Positions 25,427-34,903 of a DNA stretch of 64,000 nt are shown here, piece by piece. Position 1 is the first letter of the stretch. Each line of letters begins with the position of its first letter. Under the pieces are notes generated by a model. The model ran no database searches. It was not told where the DNA came from and saw only the letters and a list, made by a program, of their open reading frames with translations. The DNA lies in the NCBI RefSeq assembly GCF_001612885.1, contig NZ_BDBH01000007.1, forward strand, positions 62,001 to 126,000. The letters are read 5' to 3'. The DNA is from Nocardia harenae NBRC 108248 (GTDB lineage: Bacteria; Actinomycetota; Actinomycetes; Mycobacteriales; Mycobacteriaceae). A program made the translations under genes and the position numbers.

Positions 25427-26650
25427 ATGAACGGCGCCTCGGCGAGCGGAATCGACGCTGTCCCGGCCTCCTCGTCGAGCAACTGGTATCGGCTCTGGAC
25501 CGGGTTCGTCGTCGTCGGCTGTGTCGCGGCCTGCGTCGTGGTCGTGCTGCTGCACCGCCAGACCCCCGCCGAGCGGCTCGGCTCGTGCGCCGCGCTGACC
25601 GGCATCGTGGCCTGGACCCTGGCGCTCGGCTGCGAGCATGTCTCCGGGCCCGGCGTTCCCTTTTCCTCGCGCACGATGAACAGCCGGACGGCCGGGTTCA
25701 CGCTCGGCCTGCTGATCCTGTTCGCCACCGCCGTCTACCTGTCCTGCCCCGCGGTTACCGTGTTGCCGGTCGTCTACGCGCTGATCTACTTGACGCTGCC
25801 GCTGCGCGCCGCGGTGCCGACCGGCTCGGCGGCCAGCGTGCTCGTCGCGGTCGCCGCCATCGCGAGCCAGGGGCCGGACGGCCCGGAAGTACCGCTCGCG
25901 CTGGCGATCTCGCTCGTCGGGTTCCTGGTCAGCCCGATGATCGGCGCGGCGGTCACGGTGGCGGTCGAACGGGGCGAACAGCAGGCCGTGCTGCTCGACC
26001 AGCTGGCGCAGAGCCGGGCCGAGACCGCTCGGCTCTCCCGCGTCGCCGGCCGTTCGGACGAGCGCGCCCGGTTGGCCAGGGAGATCCACGACACGCTGGC
26101 ACAGGGATTTACCAGCATCGTGACGCTCGCGCAGGCGGTGGAGTCGGAGATCGACCAGAATCCGGCGGCGGCGCACCGGCACATCGGGCTCATCACCGAG
26201 ACCGCGCGGGAGAACCTCGCCGAGGCGCGGTCGATGGTGGCCGAGCTGACGCCGTCCACGCTGCGCGCGGGTTCGCTGGTCGACTCCGTCCGGCGCCAGG
26301 CCGACCGGCTGGCCGACGGCACCGACATCGCGGTGACGGTCACCGCGTGCGATCCGTTCCCCGCCCTGACCACGGCGGGTGAGGTGGTGCTGCTGCGGGT
26401 GGCCCAGGAGGCCTTCGCCAATGTCCGCAAGCACGCGGGCGCCTCGACGGTGACGGTGCGTATGCTGCGCACCGGAACGGGGGTCCGGCTGTCGGTGACC
26501 GACGACGGGGCCGGCTTCGCTCCCGATCGCCGATCGACGGGGTTCGGGCTGCGCGGCATGCGGGAGCGCGCCGAGCAGGCGGGCGGCACCGTGTCGGTGT
26601 CGAGCTGGCCGGGGCGCGGAACGACAGTCGAGGTCGAGATCCCGGCATGA
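25427..26650 (+). CDS. Sensor histidine kinase (HisKA_3/NarX-DesK type)
   Basis: A 407-residue membrane kinase. Residues 20-180 hold five to six transmembrane helices with little extracytoplasmic sequence, so the sensor is the membrane domain itself. The dimerisation box ERARLAREIHDTLAQGF carries the phosphoacceptor His221, and the HATPase domain has N (FANVRKHAGA), G1 (VTDDGAGF) and G2 (GFGLRGMRERA) boxes. The ATG at 25427 follows GTCGAGG. Its stop overlaps the start of the response regulator gene by 4 bp, so the two form a cognate pair. The signal is unknown; membrane stress or lipid state is possible in this DesK-like layout. Confidence 0.9.
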   Translation: MNGASASGIDAVPASSSSNWYRLWTGFVVVGCVAACVVVVLLHRQTPAERLGSCAALTGIVAWTLALGCEHVSGPGVPFSSRTMNSRTAGFTLGLLILFATAVYLSCPAVTVLPVVYALIYLTLPLRAAVPTGSAASVLVAVAAIASQGPDGPEVPLALAISLVGFLVSPMIGAAVTVAVERGEQQAVLLDQLAQSRAETARLSRVAGRSDERARLAREIHDTLAQGFTSIVTLAQAVESEIDQNPAAAHRHIGLITETARENLAEARSMVAELTPSTLRAGSLVDSVRRQADRLADGTDIAVTVTACDPFPALTTAGEVVLLRVAQEAFANVRKHAGASTVTVRMLRTGTGVRLSVTDDGAGFAPDRRSTGFGLRGMRERAEQAGGTVSVSSWPGRGTTVEVEIPA

Positions 26651-27270
26651 TCACGGTGCTCCTGGTCGACGACCACCCCATGGTCCGCGAGGGGCTGCGC
26701 GGCATGCTCGAGGCCGAGCCCGACCTGACCGTCGTCGGCGAGGCGGGGTCCGGGGTCGAGGCCGTCGTCGTCGCCCCCACGGTGCGCCCGGATGTGGTGC
26801 TGATGGATCTGCGGATGCCGGGCGGCGATGGGGTCGCCGCGATCGAACAGCTCCGCGCCCTGCTCCCCGGCACCAAAATCGTCGTGGTCACCACCTACGA
26901 CACCGAGGGCGACATCCTGCGCGCCGTCGAAGCCGGTGCGGTGGGATACCTGCTGAAGGACGCCTCCCGCGGCGAACTCGCGAACGCGATTCGCGGCGCG
27001 GCCCGGGGTGAGACAGTGCTCGCGCCCGCGGTCGCGGACCGCCTGGTGCACCGGCTGCGCCGCCCGGCCCAGCCCGCGCTCTCCGCCCGCGAGGTGCAGG
27101 TGCTCGCCCGGGTCGCGCGCGGCGAGACCAATGCCGATATCGGGCGGGAGCTGCATATCAGCGAGGCGACGGTGAAGACCCACCTGCTGCGCGTCTTCAC
27201 CAAGCTCGACGTGTCCGACCGCACGGCGGCGGTGCTGACCGCCATGGAGCGCGGGCTGCTCGACCGCTGA
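26647..27270 (+). CDS. NarL/LuxR-type response regulator
   Basis: A 207-residue two-domain regulator. The receiver domain has DDH (8-10), the phosphoacceptor Asp54 in VVLMDLRMPGG and the conserved Lys in VGYLLKDAS. The C-terminal LuxR/GerE domain reads LSAREVQVLARVARGETNADIGRELHISEATVKTHLLRVFTKL, a complete helix-turn-helix. Translation is coupled to the kinase gene through ATGA. The universal stress protein gene starts 81 bp downstream on the same strand and may be a target, as in the DosR regulon of mycobacteria, although this is inference from proximity. Confidence 0.93.
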   Translation: MITVLLVDDHPMVREGLRGMLEAEPDLTVVGEAGSGVEAVVVAPTVRPDVVLMDLRMPGGDGVAAIEQLRALLPGTKIVVVTTYDTEGDILRAVEAGAVGYLLKDASRGELANAIRGAARGETVLAPAVADRLVHRLRRPAQPALSAREVQVLARVARGETNADIGRELHISEATVKTHLLRVFTKLDVSDRTAAVLTAMERGLLDR

Positions 27271-27351
27271 GCGATGTCCACCGATGGGTGGACGCCGGAT
27301 TCCACCTGCCGGCCGTCGCGGTGGCGGCCCGGCCGGGCGAAGAATCGCTGT

Positions 27352-27972
27352 ATGACGCGAACCAGCGCAGTCGAGAAGCAACTCGGCCGGCGAGCGCACG
27401 CCGGATCCCCGCACGGTCCGATCGTCGTCGGCGGGGTGGACGGCTCATCCGGCCTCTCCGGTGCCGCCGTCGACGAGGCCGCTGTGCTCGCCGCGGCCAC
27501 GGGCGCGCTGCTCGTGCTCGTCGGCGCCTACGAGCTTCCCTGCCGCGACGACAACGGCCGGGTGGCGGACATCCTGAAGGGCGACGCCTACCTCATCGAG
27601 GGCAGCACGCCCACCGAGGAGATCCTGCGGACCGCCGAGGAGCGGGCACGGGCGCTCGGCGCCCGCCGGGTGGTCCGGCACGTCACCTCCGGCTCGATCG
27701 TCGACGCACTGCTGGCTGCCGTCACCGAGACCGGCGCCGCCGTGCTCGTGCTGGCGGATCCCGACGCGGGAACCAGGAGGGGGCGCTGGCTCGGCACCAT
27801 CTCCTCCGAGCTCGGCCGCCGGACCTCGATCGACCTGGTTGTCGTCGCACCGGAGGCCGAAGCGCCGGAGCACCGCCCGGCCGCGGCGGTCTCCGAGCGG
27901 CTGCGCGCCCTCCGCCGCGACTACGCCGATCGGATCCGCTCCGGTTCGTACTGCGCCCTGCCCCGGGCGTGA
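27352..27972 (+). CDS. Universal stress protein (UspA) family
   Basis: A 206-residue protein built around one Usp domain: IVVGGVDGSSGLSGAAVDEAAVLAAATGALLVLVGAYEL at the start and GAAVLVLADPDAGTRRGRWLGTISSELGRRTSIDLVVV near the end. The G-x2-G-x9-G(S/T) ATP-binding signature is only partly preserved (RRGRWLGTISSEL), so ATP binding is uncertain. The ATG at 27352 is chosen because the domain begins about 20 residues later. The C-terminal 30 residues are Arg-rich. It lies downstream of the two-component pair and converges on the PPOX-like gene with only 13 bp between stops. Confidence 0.8.
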   Translation: MTRTSAVEKQLGRRAHAGSPHGPIVVGGVDGSSGLSGAAVDEAAVLAAATGALLVLVGAYELPCRDDNGRVADILKGDAYLIEGSTPTEEILRTAEERARALGARRVVRHVTSGSIVDALLAAVTETGAAVLVLADPDAGTRRGRWLGTISSELGRRTSIDLVVVAPEAEAPEHRPAAAVSERLRALRRDYADRIRSGSYCALPRA

Positions 27973-27985
27973 TCCGCGCCCGCCG

Positions 27986-28936
27986 TCAGGCGTTACGCAG
28001 CTTCGGCACCATCCCGGCCCGGCGCCCGCGCAGGTACGCGCGCCAGGCGCCGGCTCCGGTCACCAGGTAGAACAGCGTCGTCGACGCGGGGATACGGAAT
28101 CCGGCGCGGGTGTGCGGCGCGTACCGATTCTTGCCGCAGGCGGCGTCGAACCACCCGGTGTAGCGCCGCAGGTTCTGGCCGTGCGTGTACCGGGCGAACG
28201 AGTGCGCCAGCAGCCCGGCCCGGCGTCCGCCCGGGGGGACCAGCGCCGCGGGGATCTCCAGCTCGAGGCCGTCCGCGTCCGCCGCGGCCACCTCGACCGG
28301 GACGACGACCGGGTAGCCGTCGGCGCCGACCCAGCCGAGCAGCCGGTCGGGCCGCTTGGCCGCATGCGCCGCCGCGCGCCGCGCGCTCACCCTCGGGGCG
28401 ACGCCCTTGGCCGGTGGCCGCTGGGCGGCAGGCGCAGCGGGCAGCGGCGTGCCGTAGACCACGGGCTCACCCGCGCACCGCAGATCCGGCCAGACCACGA
28501 GCCGTTCGACCTCGATGCTCAGCCCGACCCGCCAGTAGAACACGGCGAGCCACCGGTCCCAGAAGAAGCCGGACCGCAGCTTGCCGCCGGAGCGCTCGAA
28601 CAGCTCCCGGTTCCGCGCCAGCCAGTCCCGCTCCTCGACCGGGGTGTGCGTGACCCGCCCCTGCACCAGCACGTACGCCTGGCTCTCGCTGCGCGCGTGC
28701 GCGCGGGTGTGGAAGGCGATCGCGACCTTCGGATTCGCCTGGAACCGCTGCAACCGCGGCCACATCGCGGCGGTGCTGTTGAATCCGCCGAGCCGGCCCG
28801 GCCCGGCGTCGTGCCCGCCGAAATTGGTCAGCGGCGTCAGCACGACGCCGCTGGCCGGGGTGGTGTGCGCGAAGGCTACCGCCTGATCACCGTCGAGCAC
28901 CTCGGCCACCTCGGCGGGCCACCGCGTCTCGATCAC
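27986..28936 (-). CDS. PPOX (pyridoxamine 5'-phosphate oxidase)-like flavin/F420-binding protein
   Basis: A 316-residue soluble protein. The N-terminal 150 residues form a split beta-barrel of the PPOX type: VAFAHTTPASGVVLTPLTNFGG, FQANPKVAIAFHTRAHARSESQAYVLVQGRVTHT and ERDWLARNRELFE. The second half repeats a related barrel (PDRLLGWVGADGYPVVVPVEV). It probably binds FMN or F420 and could act on a hydrophobic substrate. Its GTG start overlaps the SRPBCC gene stop as GTGA, which makes it the last gene of the long polyketide operon. It may do late redox tailoring, but an unrelated role is possible. Confidence 0.75.
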   Translation of the reverse strand: MIETRWPAEVAEVLDGDQAVAFAHTTPASGVVLTPLTNFGGHDAGPGRLGGFNSTAAMWPRLQRFQANPKVAIAFHTRAHARSESQAYVLVQGRVTHTPVEERDWLARNRELFERSGGKLRSGFFWDRWLAVFYWRVGLSIEVERLVVWPDLRCAGEPVVYGTPLPAAPAAQRPPAKGVAPRVSARRAAAHAAKRPDRLLGWVGADGYPVVVPVEVAAADADGLELEIPAALVPPGGRRAGLLAHSFARYTHGQNLRRYTGWFDAACGKNRYAPHTRAGFRIPASTTLFYLVTGAGAWRAYLRGRRAGMVPKLRNA

Positions 28937-29385
28937 CGCGCCACCTCACCGGTGAACGACTCCACGTAGCCGACGAACTTCTTGCGGAACGAGTCCGCGG
29001 CGATCGTGCGGCCCGCGCGCAATAGCAGCCCCGGCACCGGCAGCGCGGGCACCAGCTCGTACCGGATGGTCACCGTCGACCCCGTTCCGCTGGCAGTGAC
29101 CCGGTAGTTCCCGCGGTGGACCCGCAGATGGTCGGTGACCTCGGTGTTCCAGTCGAGCTCGGTATCGGTCCACACGTACCGGTACCGCTGCCGGTCGGTG
29201 AAGCCGAGCACCGCCGCCTCCGCGTACACCACCTCGGGGCGCCCCTGCGCGTCGACCGACTCCACCCGCACCGAACGGTGCACCCCGGACCACTCCGGCA
29301 TCCGCTCCACCGCCGCCAGCGCGGCGAACACGGTGGCGGGCGCCGCCCCGACCTCGCAGGTCGTCTCGAAATTCATTCCGGCCAT
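28933..29385 (-). CDS. SRPBCC (START/polyketide cyclase-like) family protein
   Basis: A 150-residue protein with the helix-grip fold: NFETTCEVGAAPATVFAALAAVERMPEWSGVHRSVRVES, central strands (VTDHLRVHRGNYRVTASGTGSTVTIRYELVP), and the long C-terminal helix AADSFRKKFVGYVESFTGE. Such proteins hold hydrophobic ligands in a deep pocket; in biosynthetic clusters some are cyclases or lipid carriers. It starts at 29385 (a second ATG nine bases on is possible), 15 bp after the MMPL gene, and overlaps the PPOX-like gene by 4 bp. Confidence 0.82.
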   Translation of the reverse strand: MAGMNFETTCEVGAAPATVFAALAAVERMPEWSGVHRSVRVESVDAQGRPEVVYAEAAVLGFTDRQRYRYVWTDTELDWNTEVTDHLRVHRGNYRVTASGTGSTVTIRYELVPALPVPGLLLRAGRTIAADSFRKKFVGYVESFTGEVAR

Positions 29386-29400
29386 GGTAGACTCGGCTCC

Positions 29401-31653
29401 TCACCCCTGTGCGGGCACCGCGGGCGCCCGCACCTCGTCGTCGGACTCGTGGATCATCCGCCGCTCCAGCCACCCGGCGATCGGAGCGGGCGCCCACCAG
29501 TTGGCATTGCCCATCAGCTTCATGAACGCGGGCACCAGCAGCATCCGCACCAGGAAGGCGTCGATCAGCACCGACAGCGCCATGCAGGCGCCGAGCAACC
29601 GCAGCATCGAGATCTGCGACGCGCAGAGCGCGGCGAAGACGATGGCCATCAGCACGGCGGCGGCGGTGACGATGCGGCCGGTCTTGGCCAGCCCCAGCGC
29701 CACCGCGCGTTCGTTGTCCTCGGCGGTCCGCCCCGATTTCAGCCACTCCTCGCGAATGCGCGAGATCACGAAGATCTCGTAGTCCATGGAGAGGCCGTAG
29801 GCGAGGCAGAAGATGAGCGGCAGGAACGCCGCGTTCAGGTATCCGGTGGTGGTGACGCCGAGGCCGCCCAGGTGCCCGTCCTGGAATACCCAGACCACCG
29901 CGCCGAAGGCCGCGGTCAGCGAGAGCACGTTCATCAGCAGTGCCTTCACCGGCAGGATCACGCTGCCGGTGAGCAGGAACATCAGCACGAAGGTGGCGAG
30001 CGCGATGAGCGCGAGCACCAGGGGAAGGGTGTCGACGACCCCGGCCGCGAAGTCGATACTGCGCTGGGCCAATCCGTCGAAGAGCGCCGTGGCCGGCGCG
30101 GGCACCGCGCGCAGCGCGGCCACCAGCTCCTCGCCTGCGGGCGAGTACGGGTCGATCGTCGAACCGACGGTCAGGAAAGCGGTCTCGCCCTGCCGCTCCG
30201 CCCCGCCGACCGGGGTGCCGAGCGCGGTCAGACCACCGACGTAGGTCCCGGACGGCCCCGAGACACTGGTCACGCCCGGTACCTTGGACAGGGCGAGCGC
30301 GTACTCGTCGAGCTGCCTGTCCGGCGCGGACAGCTCCGTGAGCACGATCCGCACGGAGCCGGTGAAGTTCTGCCGGTAGTCTTCGCGCAGCGAATCGCCG
30401 ACCTGCCGCGACTCGATGGACCGCGGCAGCACCCGGTCGTCGGGGTAGGCGAGCTGCACCCCGAGGAAAGGAAGCAGCAGCACCCCGCAGAACACCGTGA
30501 CCGCCAGCGCGACCGGAACGGCCCGCCGCATGGCGAACACGGCCACCTTGTAGAAGATCGAATCCTCCGGCGCCGTCGAGGGCTCGGCGGGCAGCCCGAG
30601 CCTGCGACGCACCGGCTTGCGGATGTCGCCGCGATCGATGTTCGGCCCGGCCAGCACCAGCAGCGCGGGCGCGAGCACCAGGGTGCCGAGCAGCGAGACC
30701 GCCGCGCCCGCCATGCCCGCGTAAGCCAGCGATTGCAGCAGGTACATGGGGAACACCGCCATCACGGCGGCGACGACCACCACGGTCAGCGCCGAATAGG
30801 TGACGGCGCGGCCGGTGGTGGTCATCGTCCGCACGATGGCGGTGCGGGTATCCGCGCCCGCCGCCAGGTGCTCGCGATAGCGATTGACGATCAGCAGGGT
30901 GTAGTCGATGGCCAGCGCCAGGCAGAGCGCCGTCGCGAGGTTGAGCGCGAATGCCGACACATCGGTGCCGAGCGAGAGCAGCCGCAGCACCGCGGTGGTC
31001 CCCGCGATGGCGACGACGGCGACCACCAGCGGCAGCAGTGCCGCCACCACGCTGCCGAAGATCCACATCAGCGCGACGAAGGTGATCGGGATGGCGATCG
31101 CCTCCACCTTGACCAGATCCAGCCGCGACTGCTCCGCCGTGTCGTCGAGCACGATCGCGGGCCCACCGGCCCGGACGGTGACTCCGTCGTTCTCGCCGAC
31201 GACCCGGTCGGCGATGTCGCGCGCCCGCTTCGGCGCCTCGCTGTCGCTGCCCGCGATCTCGGCGGCCACCAGGCCCGTGCTGCGATCCGCGGTCACCAGC
31301 CCGGTGGCGATCACCGGCGGCACCGACCAGGACGAGAGCACCTCGCCCGCGTACTCCGACGCGGCGACGGTCGCCGAGACCGCCTCGGCCCGCCTCTTGA
31401 CCGCCGGGTCGTCGACCCCGGCCGGGCCGGAGATCTCCAGCACCAACAGCAGCCCGCTGCGGCCGAACTGCTCGGCCAGGATCTGCTGCGCCCTGGTCGA
31501 TTCCGCGCTCGGATCCTCGTATCCGCCCGCGGGCAGGTTCAGCGCCGCGGGCGCGCCGACCACCCCGGCGATCACCAGGAACAGCAACGCCGTGATCGCG
31601 ACCACTCTCGGTGCGCGCAGGGCTACCTCGGCGAGTCGCTGGTAGATGTTCAC
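29401..31653 (-). CDS. MMPL family lipid transporter
   Basis: A 750-residue RND-type transporter with two halves, each with one helix, a large periplasmic domain and five helices. The MMPL marks are ALDYTLL-like AIDYTLLIVNRYREHLAAGADTRTAI in half one and SMDYEIFVISRIREEWLKSGRTAEDNERAV in half two; these include the Asp-Tyr pairs used for proton coupling. It exports complex lipids to the outer mycolate layer. It overlaps the acyltransferase gene by 4 bp, the same association as the PapA/MmpL pairs of mycobacterial lipid clusters. The absence of a long cytoplasmic C-terminal tail is like the short MmpL type. The cargo is inferred to be the polyketide lipid. Confidence 0.93.
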   Translation of the reverse strand: MNIYQRLAEVALRAPRVVAITALLFLVIAGVVGAPAALNLPAGGYEDPSAESTRAQQILAEQFGRSGLLLVLEISGPAGVDDPAVKRRAEAVSATVAASEYAGEVLSSWSVPPVIATGLVTADRSTGLVAAEIAGSDSEAPKRARDIADRVVGENDGVTVRAGGPAIVLDDTAEQSRLDLVKVEAIAIPITFVALMWIFGSVVAALLPLVVAVVAIAGTTAVLRLLSLGTDVSAFALNLATALCLALAIDYTLLIVNRYREHLAAGADTRTAIVRTMTTTGRAVTYSALTVVVVAAVMAVFPMYLLQSLAYAGMAGAAVSLLGTLVLAPALLVLAGPNIDRGDIRKPVRRRLGLPAEPSTAPEDSIFYKVAVFAMRRAVPVALAVTVFCGVLLLPFLGVQLAYPDDRVLPRSIESRQVGDSLREDYRQNFTGSVRIVLTELSAPDRQLDEYALALSKVPGVTSVSGPSGTYVGGLTALGTPVGGAERQGETAFLTVGSTIDPYSPAGEELVAALRAVPAPATALFDGLAQRSIDFAAGVVDTLPLVLALIALATFVLMFLLTGSVILPVKALLMNVLSLTAAFGAVVWVFQDGHLGGLGVTTTGYLNAAFLPLIFCLAYGLSMDYEIFVISRIREEWLKSGRTAEDNERAVALGLAKTGRIVTAAAVLMAIVFAALCASQISMLRLLGACMALSVLIDAFLVRMLLVPAFMKLMGNANWWAPAPIAGWLERRMIHESDDEVRAPAVPAQG

Positions 31654-32999
31654 GCTCTCCTCATTTCACGCGGCGCCGGGATCCGGGCGCTTCCTCGGCT
31701 GTCCGGCCCGCCGCACTCCCGCAGCGTGCGCTGGAACAGTTCGCTGAACTCGGCGGCGCCTGCCGCGTCGAACCGGGCGCGCTGATAGCACAGGCACGCG
31801 AACATCTCCGCCCCGAGCGTCACCACGCCGAGGGAGATTCCGGTCGGCAGCCGCAGCGGCGAGGAGAACCACAGCCCGGCCACCGTTCCCGCGGCTCCGC
31901 CGGGAGCGGGCAGCGCGGGCAGCACGCCCAGATTGGTGAGAATCGCGGTGTCGAGCACCCGCGCGGCGGCCAGCGGCGCGGTGCGGAACAGCCGCCGCTT
32001 GAGCCCGATCGGCAGCAGGCTCAGCCCGGCGAGCAGGGTCACCATCAGGCCGTTGGTGCGATGCCGCTTGATCTGCCCGGTGCGCGCGGCGGCGACGGCG
32101 ATCGCGCGGGCCGGCTCCACGGTGTCGGCCGCCGGGATCGACACCGAGGTGCCGATGGAAAAGTTGCCGACCACGTCGTAGCGCCGCCCCTCGGGCCTGC
32201 CGTTCACCGGCATGGTCAACGAGACCCGGCCCGGCGCCGCACCGCGCCCGTCGTTCCACCGGCGCACGGTGACGGCCAGCGCGCCGAGCAGGATGTCGTT
32301 GACGGTGACGCCGGCCGCCCTACCGAACCGGAGATCGTCCGCCAGCCGGAAGAGCCGGAATCCGTAGCCGGAGCCGCCCGCAGGCGCCGCGGGGGCGATC
32401 GGCACCGGGGCGGTCAGCCCGGCCCGCCCGATCCTGGCCAGTTCGCCCGCCCTGCGCAGCGATTCGGTGAGCGATCGGGCGGCGAGCAGGGCGCGCACGT
32501 CCCGGCTCTCCGGCGAATCGGCCGACGCCGCCCCCGCCGTTCCGGCGTACGCCTCCAGCACCGAGCGGAGCAACCGCACCCCGGACGCCGCGTCCCCCGC
32601 GGCGTGATGGAGGTTGAGGAGCAGCCGGTCGCCGCCGGGCACGTGGGCGAGCACCAGCTCGAACGGGCCGAAGGAGCCGAGGTCGGGGGAGCGCCGGAAC
32701 AGCTCCGCCCGAACCCGGTCCAAGTCGGCGGATTCCCTGCAGGTCACCGCAATCAGCGGCGGCTCGGGCAGCTCCGCCGCGATCTGCCAGCGGTACCGCA
32801 CGGCCCAGTCGCGCCGCGGCGCGAGCCTGACCCTCGCCATGGGGTGGCGGCGCAGCGCCGCCCGCAGCGCCGCGGCGAGGCGCTCGCCGTCGAGGCTGCC
32901 GGTGACCGCGAGCTCGAGCTGGATGCCCCATGGCTCGGCGGGGGTGTCCATGTGCAGGAAGAACTCGTCGAGGGGATTGGCCACTGCGGTGGCGCTCAC
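31650..32999 (-). CDS. HxxxD acyltransferase (PapA/WES-like condensation fold)
   Basis: A 449-residue acyltransferase. The active-site motif is HHAAGD (in LLLNLHHAAGDAASG, about residue 155), equivalent to HHxxxDG. The C-terminal half shows VTVNDILLGALAVTVRRW and RRYDVVGNFS, typical of the condensation/WES family. It should esterify an alcohol with an acyl group from CoA or carrier protein. The GTG at 32999 is preferred: GAGG lies eight bases upstream and the preceding gene stops at 33001. An alternative GTG at 33008 would overlap that stop. Position before the MMPL gene suggests final acylation before export. Confidence 0.85.
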   Translation of the reverse strand: MSATAVANPLDEFFLHMDTPAEPWGIQLELAVTGSLDGERLAAALRAALRRHPMARVRLAPRRDWAVRYRWQIAAELPEPPLIAVTCRESADLDRVRAELFRRSPDLGSFGPFELVLAHVPGGDRLLLNLHHAAGDAASGVRLLRSVLEAYAGTAGAASADSPESRDVRALLAARSLTESLRRAGELARIGRAGLTAPVPIAPAAPAGGSGYGFRLFRLADDLRFGRAAGVTVNDILLGALAVTVRRWNDGRGAAPGRVSLTMPVNGRPEGRRYDVVGNFSIGTSVSIPAADTVEPARAIAVAAARTGQIKRHRTNGLMVTLLAGLSLLPIGLKRRLFRTAPLAAARVLDTAILTNLGVLPALPAPGGAAGTVAGLWFSSPLRLPTGISLGVVTLGAEMFACLCYQRARFDAAGAAEFSELFQRTLRECGGPDSRGSARIPAPREMRRA

Positions 33000-33000
33000 G

Positions 33001-33513
33001 TCAATCACCTCGATTCCCTTCGGACACAACCACATCGGATTTCTCGCCGAGAACGAGGGCGATGGGTCGTTCCAGCTCGCGCGCGAGACCGCGCAGTGTT
33101 TCCCGCATCCCCTTCAGCAGCCGTTCGTCGAAGGCGGGCTGTCCGCCGAAGACGTGCGTACCGAGCATTGCGGATAGCCACGACTGCCCCTCGCCTGTGT
33201 CGCGTCGCAGAGTGATCCGAGTCCCCGATCCGGTCGGAGCGAGCGTATACGACCAACGCATTCTGTTCTCGTTGACGCGCCATGCGATTCGCCTGCCCGG
33301 CACGAACTCCACGATCCGCGATGTGGTCGGCCACCAGCGCGCCCCGTCGCGGTTCAGGTGGATCGCGTGCGCGCCGGGCCGTGCGCCGCCGAGCACGAGG
33401 ACGAACCGGCAGCTCGGGCTCCACCGCGGCGTGCGACCGAGCCGGGAGACGGTGCGCCACACGGTCGACAGCGGTGCGGCCACTTCGGTGGCGGCCTCCA
33501 GGTCGGTGATCAC
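33001..33513 (-). CDS. SRPBCC family protein (polyketide cyclase/dehydrase-like)
   Basis: A 170-residue helix-grip protein: ITDLEAATEVAAPLSTVWRTVSRLGRTPRWSPSCRFVLVLGG, RIVEFVPGRRIAWRVNENRMRWSYTLAPTGSGTRITLRRDT, then a C-terminal helix (FDERLLKGMRETLRGLARELE). The GTG at 33513 overlaps the amine oxidase stop as GTGA, so upstream in-frame sequence is not used. It may bind the polyketide intermediate or assist ring closure. It is a different paralogue from the SRPBCC gene at 28.9 kb, with little similarity beyond the fold. Confidence 0.8.
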   Translation of the reverse strand: MITDLEAATEVAAPLSTVWRTVSRLGRTPRWSPSCRFVLVLGGARPGAHAIHLNRDGARWWPTTSRIVEFVPGRRIAWRVNENRMRWSYTLAPTGSGTRITLRRDTGEGQSWLSAMLGTHVFGGQPAFDERLLKGMRETLRGLARELERPIALVLGEKSDVVVSEGNRGD

Positions 33514-34895
33514 GCGGTGCAGGCGGCGGTGGCCGCACCGAGCACTTCGCGCGCCGCCCGCTCGCCGGAGCGCAGCGCGCCCTCCATCCCGCCGTAGTTC
33601 TCGAAGCAGGTCTCCGAGCCCGCCCAGTGGATATTGCCGTGCGGTACCGCCAGCGTGCGCAGCGGGCCGGTGAGCGCTCCGGGGGTGGCAAGGCCGAAGT
33701 AGCAGCCGCGGGTCCACGGGTCGTCGTTCCAGTCGTGCTCGTGGTAGGCGACCGGCTCCCCGGCCTCGGCCCCGAACAGCCGGATGAGGGCGTCCAGCAC
33801 CGACTTCCGGCGGGCCTCCGGGTCCAGCGCGGACATCTCGCGGCCGCGCGCGCCGGGAACGAAGGCGATGAGCACGCCGGGCGAGCCCTCCGGCGGCGAG
33901 TTGTCGAAGGTGGCGGTCACCGGCCCGTCCAGGGTCATGGTGCGCCCGGAGAGGCCGCGCTCGCGCCAGAACGGGCGATCGTAGACGGCCGCGGTCTTGA
34001 TGACCGATGCCATAGGCAGGCTGCGCAGGGCCAGGGTGCGCTCCGGGGGCAGCGCCGGCTCGAAGGCGAGGTCGCCCGCGAGTGCGGGCGGTACCGCGAC
34101 GATCGCTCGCGGTGCGGTGAAAACGGTGTCGCCGGAGGTGATCTCCACCCGCTCACCGGTATCCCGCAGCGCGCTGACCGGCGTGCTGAGCCGGACCAGG
34201 TCGCCCAGTTCGGCGGCCATGCCATCGGCGATCCTGGCCGAGCCGCCGACCACCCGGTCGGCCAGGATACCGCCGTCGATCTCGCCGACCGCGGCGAAGC
34301 TGCCCGCGATCCGGATGTAGGCCAGCGCCTGCAGGACCGTCACCCCGGCCGGTGGCGCGCCGAACATGGTGGACACCGCCGCGTCGAGCATGGCGCGGGC
34401 CTCCGCCGAGTGCGCGAGGCGATCGATCACCCGGTCCATGGTCTCGGCGTCCCAGCGCTTCGCCAGCGGCGCCCGCCACGGCCGCGCGGCGGAGACGGTG
34501 CGGGACAGCGCGGTCAGCACCCCGGCGACCAGGCCGAGTTCGAGCAGCGCGTGCGGGCGCAGCGGCGGGATCGAACCGCGCTGCCTGCGCAGCGCGGTGC
34601 CGACCGCGAGCAGGTGGGTGCCGGTGTCGTAGCTGCGGAACAGGTCGGCCCCGTACTCCGCGACCAGCCGGATGGCCAGGCTGTCGCCCGCCGCCAGCCA
34701 CTGGCCGCCCATCTCCACGATCCGGCCGTCGCCGATATCGGCGTTGACCACGCGGCCACCGACCCGGTCGCGCGCCTCCAGCACCAGCGGGGTCAGCCCC
34801 GCCCTGCGCAGCGCGCGGCCGGCGTAGAGGCCGGCCAGGCCGGCTCCGACGATCAGGACATCGGCGTCGGTGCGCCGGGTTGTCTCGCGAACCAT
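33510..34895 (-). CDS. Flavin-dependent amine oxidase / FAD oxidoreductase
   Basis: A 461-residue flavoprotein. The N-terminal dinucleotide fold reads DVLIVGAGLAGLYAGRALRRAGLTPLVLEARDRVGGR (GxGxxG and the ARDRVGGR FAD signature of monoamine oxidases). The C-terminal FAD motif is IHWAGSETCFENYGGMEGALRSGERAA. The family oxidises amines, but relatives in biosynthetic pathways also desaturate or oxidise carbon. The ATG at 34895 follows the SDR stop by 8 bp; the longer upstream frame is antisense noise. Likely to catalyse oxidative tailoring of the polyketide product. Confidence 0.88.
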   Translation of the reverse strand: MVRETTRRTDADVLIVGAGLAGLYAGRALRRAGLTPLVLEARDRVGGRVVNADIGDGRIVEMGGQWLAAGDSLAIRLVAEYGADLFRSYDTGTHLLAVGTALRRQRGSIPPLRPHALLELGLVAGVLTALSRTVSAARPWRAPLAKRWDAETMDRVIDRLAHSAEARAMLDAAVSTMFGAPPAGVTVLQALAYIRIAGSFAAVGEIDGGILADRVVGGSARIADGMAAELGDLVRLSTPVSALRDTGERVEITSGDTVFTAPRAIVAVPPALAGDLAFEPALPPERTLALRSLPMASVIKTAAVYDRPFWRERGLSGRTMTLDGPVTATFDNSPPEGSPGVLIAFVPGARGREMSALDPEARRKSVLDALIRLFGAEAGEPVAYHEHDWNDDPWTRGCYFGLATPGALTGPLRTLAVPHGNIHWAGSETCFENYGGMEGALRSGERAAREVLGAATAACTA

Positions 34896-34903
34896 TCCAT
34901 TCC